Assembly: GCA_017161075.1 (NCBI GenBank)
Contig: CP046174.1
Location: 744,001 to 808,000, forward strand
DNA: 64,000 nucleotides
Direction: 5' to 3'
Source of the DNA: Erysipelotrichaceae bacterium 66202529
GTDB taxonomy: Bacteria > Bacillota_I > Bacilli_A > Erysipelotrichales > Erysipelotrichaceae
Shown here: one piece after another, positions 62,937 through 64,000 of the stretch
Numbering within the stretch: position 1 is the first letter of the stretch
Layout: each line of letters begins with the position of its first letter
The notes under the pieces: generated by a model
Seen by the model: only the letters and a program-made list of their open reading frames with translations
What the model was told of the DNA's origin: nothing
Database searches by the model: none
Program-made: the position numbers and the translations under genes

Positions 62937-63623
62937 ATGAAAAGAAAAAAATACCTGCTTGGTGCAGGGCTGCTTTGTACCATTCTGGCAGCATCCCTCT
63001 GTTTATCGCATATTACCTCTGTATCTGCCAAACGCGCTTTTCATGCACTGGATGGTGTGGAAATCGTTTTAGATCCGGGACATGGCGGAAAGGATGACGG
63101 TGCGCGCAGCAATGAGGCAAAAGAACAGGAAATCAATCTGAAAATTGCGCAGAAGTTGAAAAAGCTTTTGGAAACAGGAGGGGCGCATGTTACCATGACA
63201 CGGGAGGGCGCCTATGATCTGGCAAGTGAGAATGCCACAAACCGTAAGCGTGAGGATATGAAAAAACGTATGGAGCTGATTAACCAGGAAAAAACAGATT
63301 TATTTCTCAGTATTCATTTAAATTCCTATCCCAATACCAGCGTAAAAGGAGCACAGGCATTTTATGCGCCAAAGAATGAAGTGTCAAAAGTATTTGCGGA
63401 TATCTTGCAGAAGCATCTGCGTGCGCTGACACAAACAAAAATGACAAGTAAGCCGGGAGATTATTATATTCTCAATAACGCAGAAAAAATTGGCTCGCTG
63501 GTAGAATGTGGCTTCCTTTCCAACGCTGAGGATCGTGCAAAGCTGATAACGGATGAGTATCAGCAGAAGATGGCGCAGACCTTGTATGACAGCATCCTGG
63601 AATACTTTAATTTTCTTTCCTGA
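62937..63623 (+). CDS. cwlD: N-acetylmuramoyl-L-alanine amidase CwlD
   Basis: A 228-residue exported zinc amidase (Amidase_3). A signal anchor (~5-24) precedes the catalytic domain with Zn ligands in DPGHGGKDDG and LSIHLNS, Glu in KEQEINLKIA, and the C-terminal catalytic Glu in VECGFLSN. Length and the GHGGKDDGA/ENATNRKREDMKKR pattern fit CwlD, which removes peptide side chains so muramic δ-lactam forms in spore cortex. AAAAGGTGA precedes ATG 62937. It is divergent from the SleC-like pair. A CATATACT element (62913-62920) resembles a σE -10. Confidence 0.9.
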   Translation: MKRKKYLLGAGLLCTILAASLCLSHITSVSAKRAFHALDGVEIVLDPGHGGKDDGARSNEAKEQEINLKIAQKLKKLLETGGAHVTMTREGAYDLASENATNRKREDMKKRMELINQEKTDLFLSIHLNSYPNTSVKGAQAFYAPKNEVSKVFADILQKHLRALTQTKMTSKPGDYYILNNAEKIGSLVECGFLSNAEDRAKLITDEYQQKMAQTLYDSILEYFNFLS

Positions 63624-63742
63624 TACATTGTTTGCGTATGTAGTCTATAAAATTTATGGGGAAGGGATATTTCACTGATGATGGCTACAGTTGAAACAGC
63701 CACAGAGAAGGCATGTATATAAAGAATGTACTCAGTCTTCTG

Positions 63743-64000
63743 CTAGGGAGTTTTTCTGAAATATAAAATGAGCTGCTGTTCCTTCTGTGAGCCGGATATA
63801 ATGAGCCTGTCATCTGTGTTGGCTGCTGGGATTTTTTCATCATTCAATACAAGTTGCACAAGCTCACAGCCATTATCCGGTAACAGGGAAAATAGTTTTC
63901 GCCGGTGTCTTGTCAACACATAAGTCCCTTCCTTACGATAGGCTTTTCCATCAAAAAAGCTGCCGTTACCATGCACTTTCACAGAAAGCAGAGAGTGTGT
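63743..64000 (-). CDS. 3' end of an unidentified gene
   Basis: The last 85 codons of a minus-strand frame that stays open to the window edge. The visible sequence is β-rich with a charged middle (TYVLTRHRRKLFSLLPDNGC) and no motif I recognise. The GTG at 63982 is internal, not a convincing start. Confidence 0.55.
   Translation of the reverse strand, partial: THSLLSVKVHGNGSFFDGKAYRKEGTYVLTRHRRKLFSLLPDNGCELVQLVLNDEKIPAANTDDRLIISGSQKEQQLILYFRKTP

Overview
The window looks like a chromosomal segment of a low-to-moderate GC, spore-forming Firmicute. The best guess is the Erysipelotrichia, a [Clostridium] innocuum-like organism. This rests on strong AGGAGG-type ribosome binding sites, TTGACA/TATAAT promoters with 17-nt spacers, a cwlD amidase, a SleC/SpoIID-like cortex protein, many small ABC exporter operons with PadR/MarR/GntR regulators, and VanR/VanS-like and VanW-like genes. 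The organism name is inference; no rRNA or other marker is present. I see no tRNA, rRNA, CRISPR array or intact insertion sequence.

Layout. 1-8 kb: a DUF2156/GNAT protein running off the left edge, a secreted surface protein with an APNTAD sorting-like tail, a frameshifted Rpn-type nuclease gene, a VOC enzyme and a MecA-type class B penicillin-binding protein. 8-17 kb: a GGDEF-PAS-GGDEF-EAL enzyme, a PadR/membrane/pentapeptide operon with a readable promoter-operator, and an ABC ATPase with a coiled-coil FtsX-type permease. 17.7-23 kb: jetA-jetB-jetC, the SMC-like complex of Wadjet plasmid defence, with no jetD nuclease beside it. 23.7-29 kb: accessory genes (zinc ribbon, DUF2085, VanW-like, a lipocalin-like protein, a DUF1905/C39-like fusion), a decayed stretch, and a BceB-type permease without its ATPase. 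30-34 kb: a MarR-controlled heterodimeric ABC exporter. 34-39 kb: DegV, rplM-rpsI with an L13 leader, and a queuosine-precursor transporter coupled to an unusual Tgt. 39-45 kb: small proteins, a short UvrA paralogue, and a LexA-like repressor divergent from a Y-family polymerase plus YolD. 46-51 kb: an enoate-reductase-type flavoenzyme with a double-GntR regulator and an AraC regulator. 51-55 kb: a deformylase-like protein, a diguanylate cyclase, and a cobalamin-riboswitch operon (adenosyltransferase, ECF S component, transcobalamin-like lipoprotein). 55-59 kb: a VanR/VanS-like pair and a D,D-carboxypeptidase, both preceded by three TAAG repeats at 11-bp spacing. 59-61 kb: a YtrA-type GntR/ABC operon. 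61-64 kb: a SleC-like spore protein pair, cwlD, and the 3' end of an unknown gene.

How it fits together. Several units carry their own readable control logic: PadR, MarR, YtrA and LexA-like operators overlap their promoters; a B12 riboswitch precedes a compact B12 capture/uptake/activation operon; and matching response-regulator boxes tie a cell-wall carboxypeptidase to the adjacent two-component system. A 46-47 bp palindromic repeat occurs three times between operons. The most interesting systems are the jetD-less jetABC locus, the B12 operon, the two-promoter TAAG regulon, and the Tgt/transporter salvage pair.
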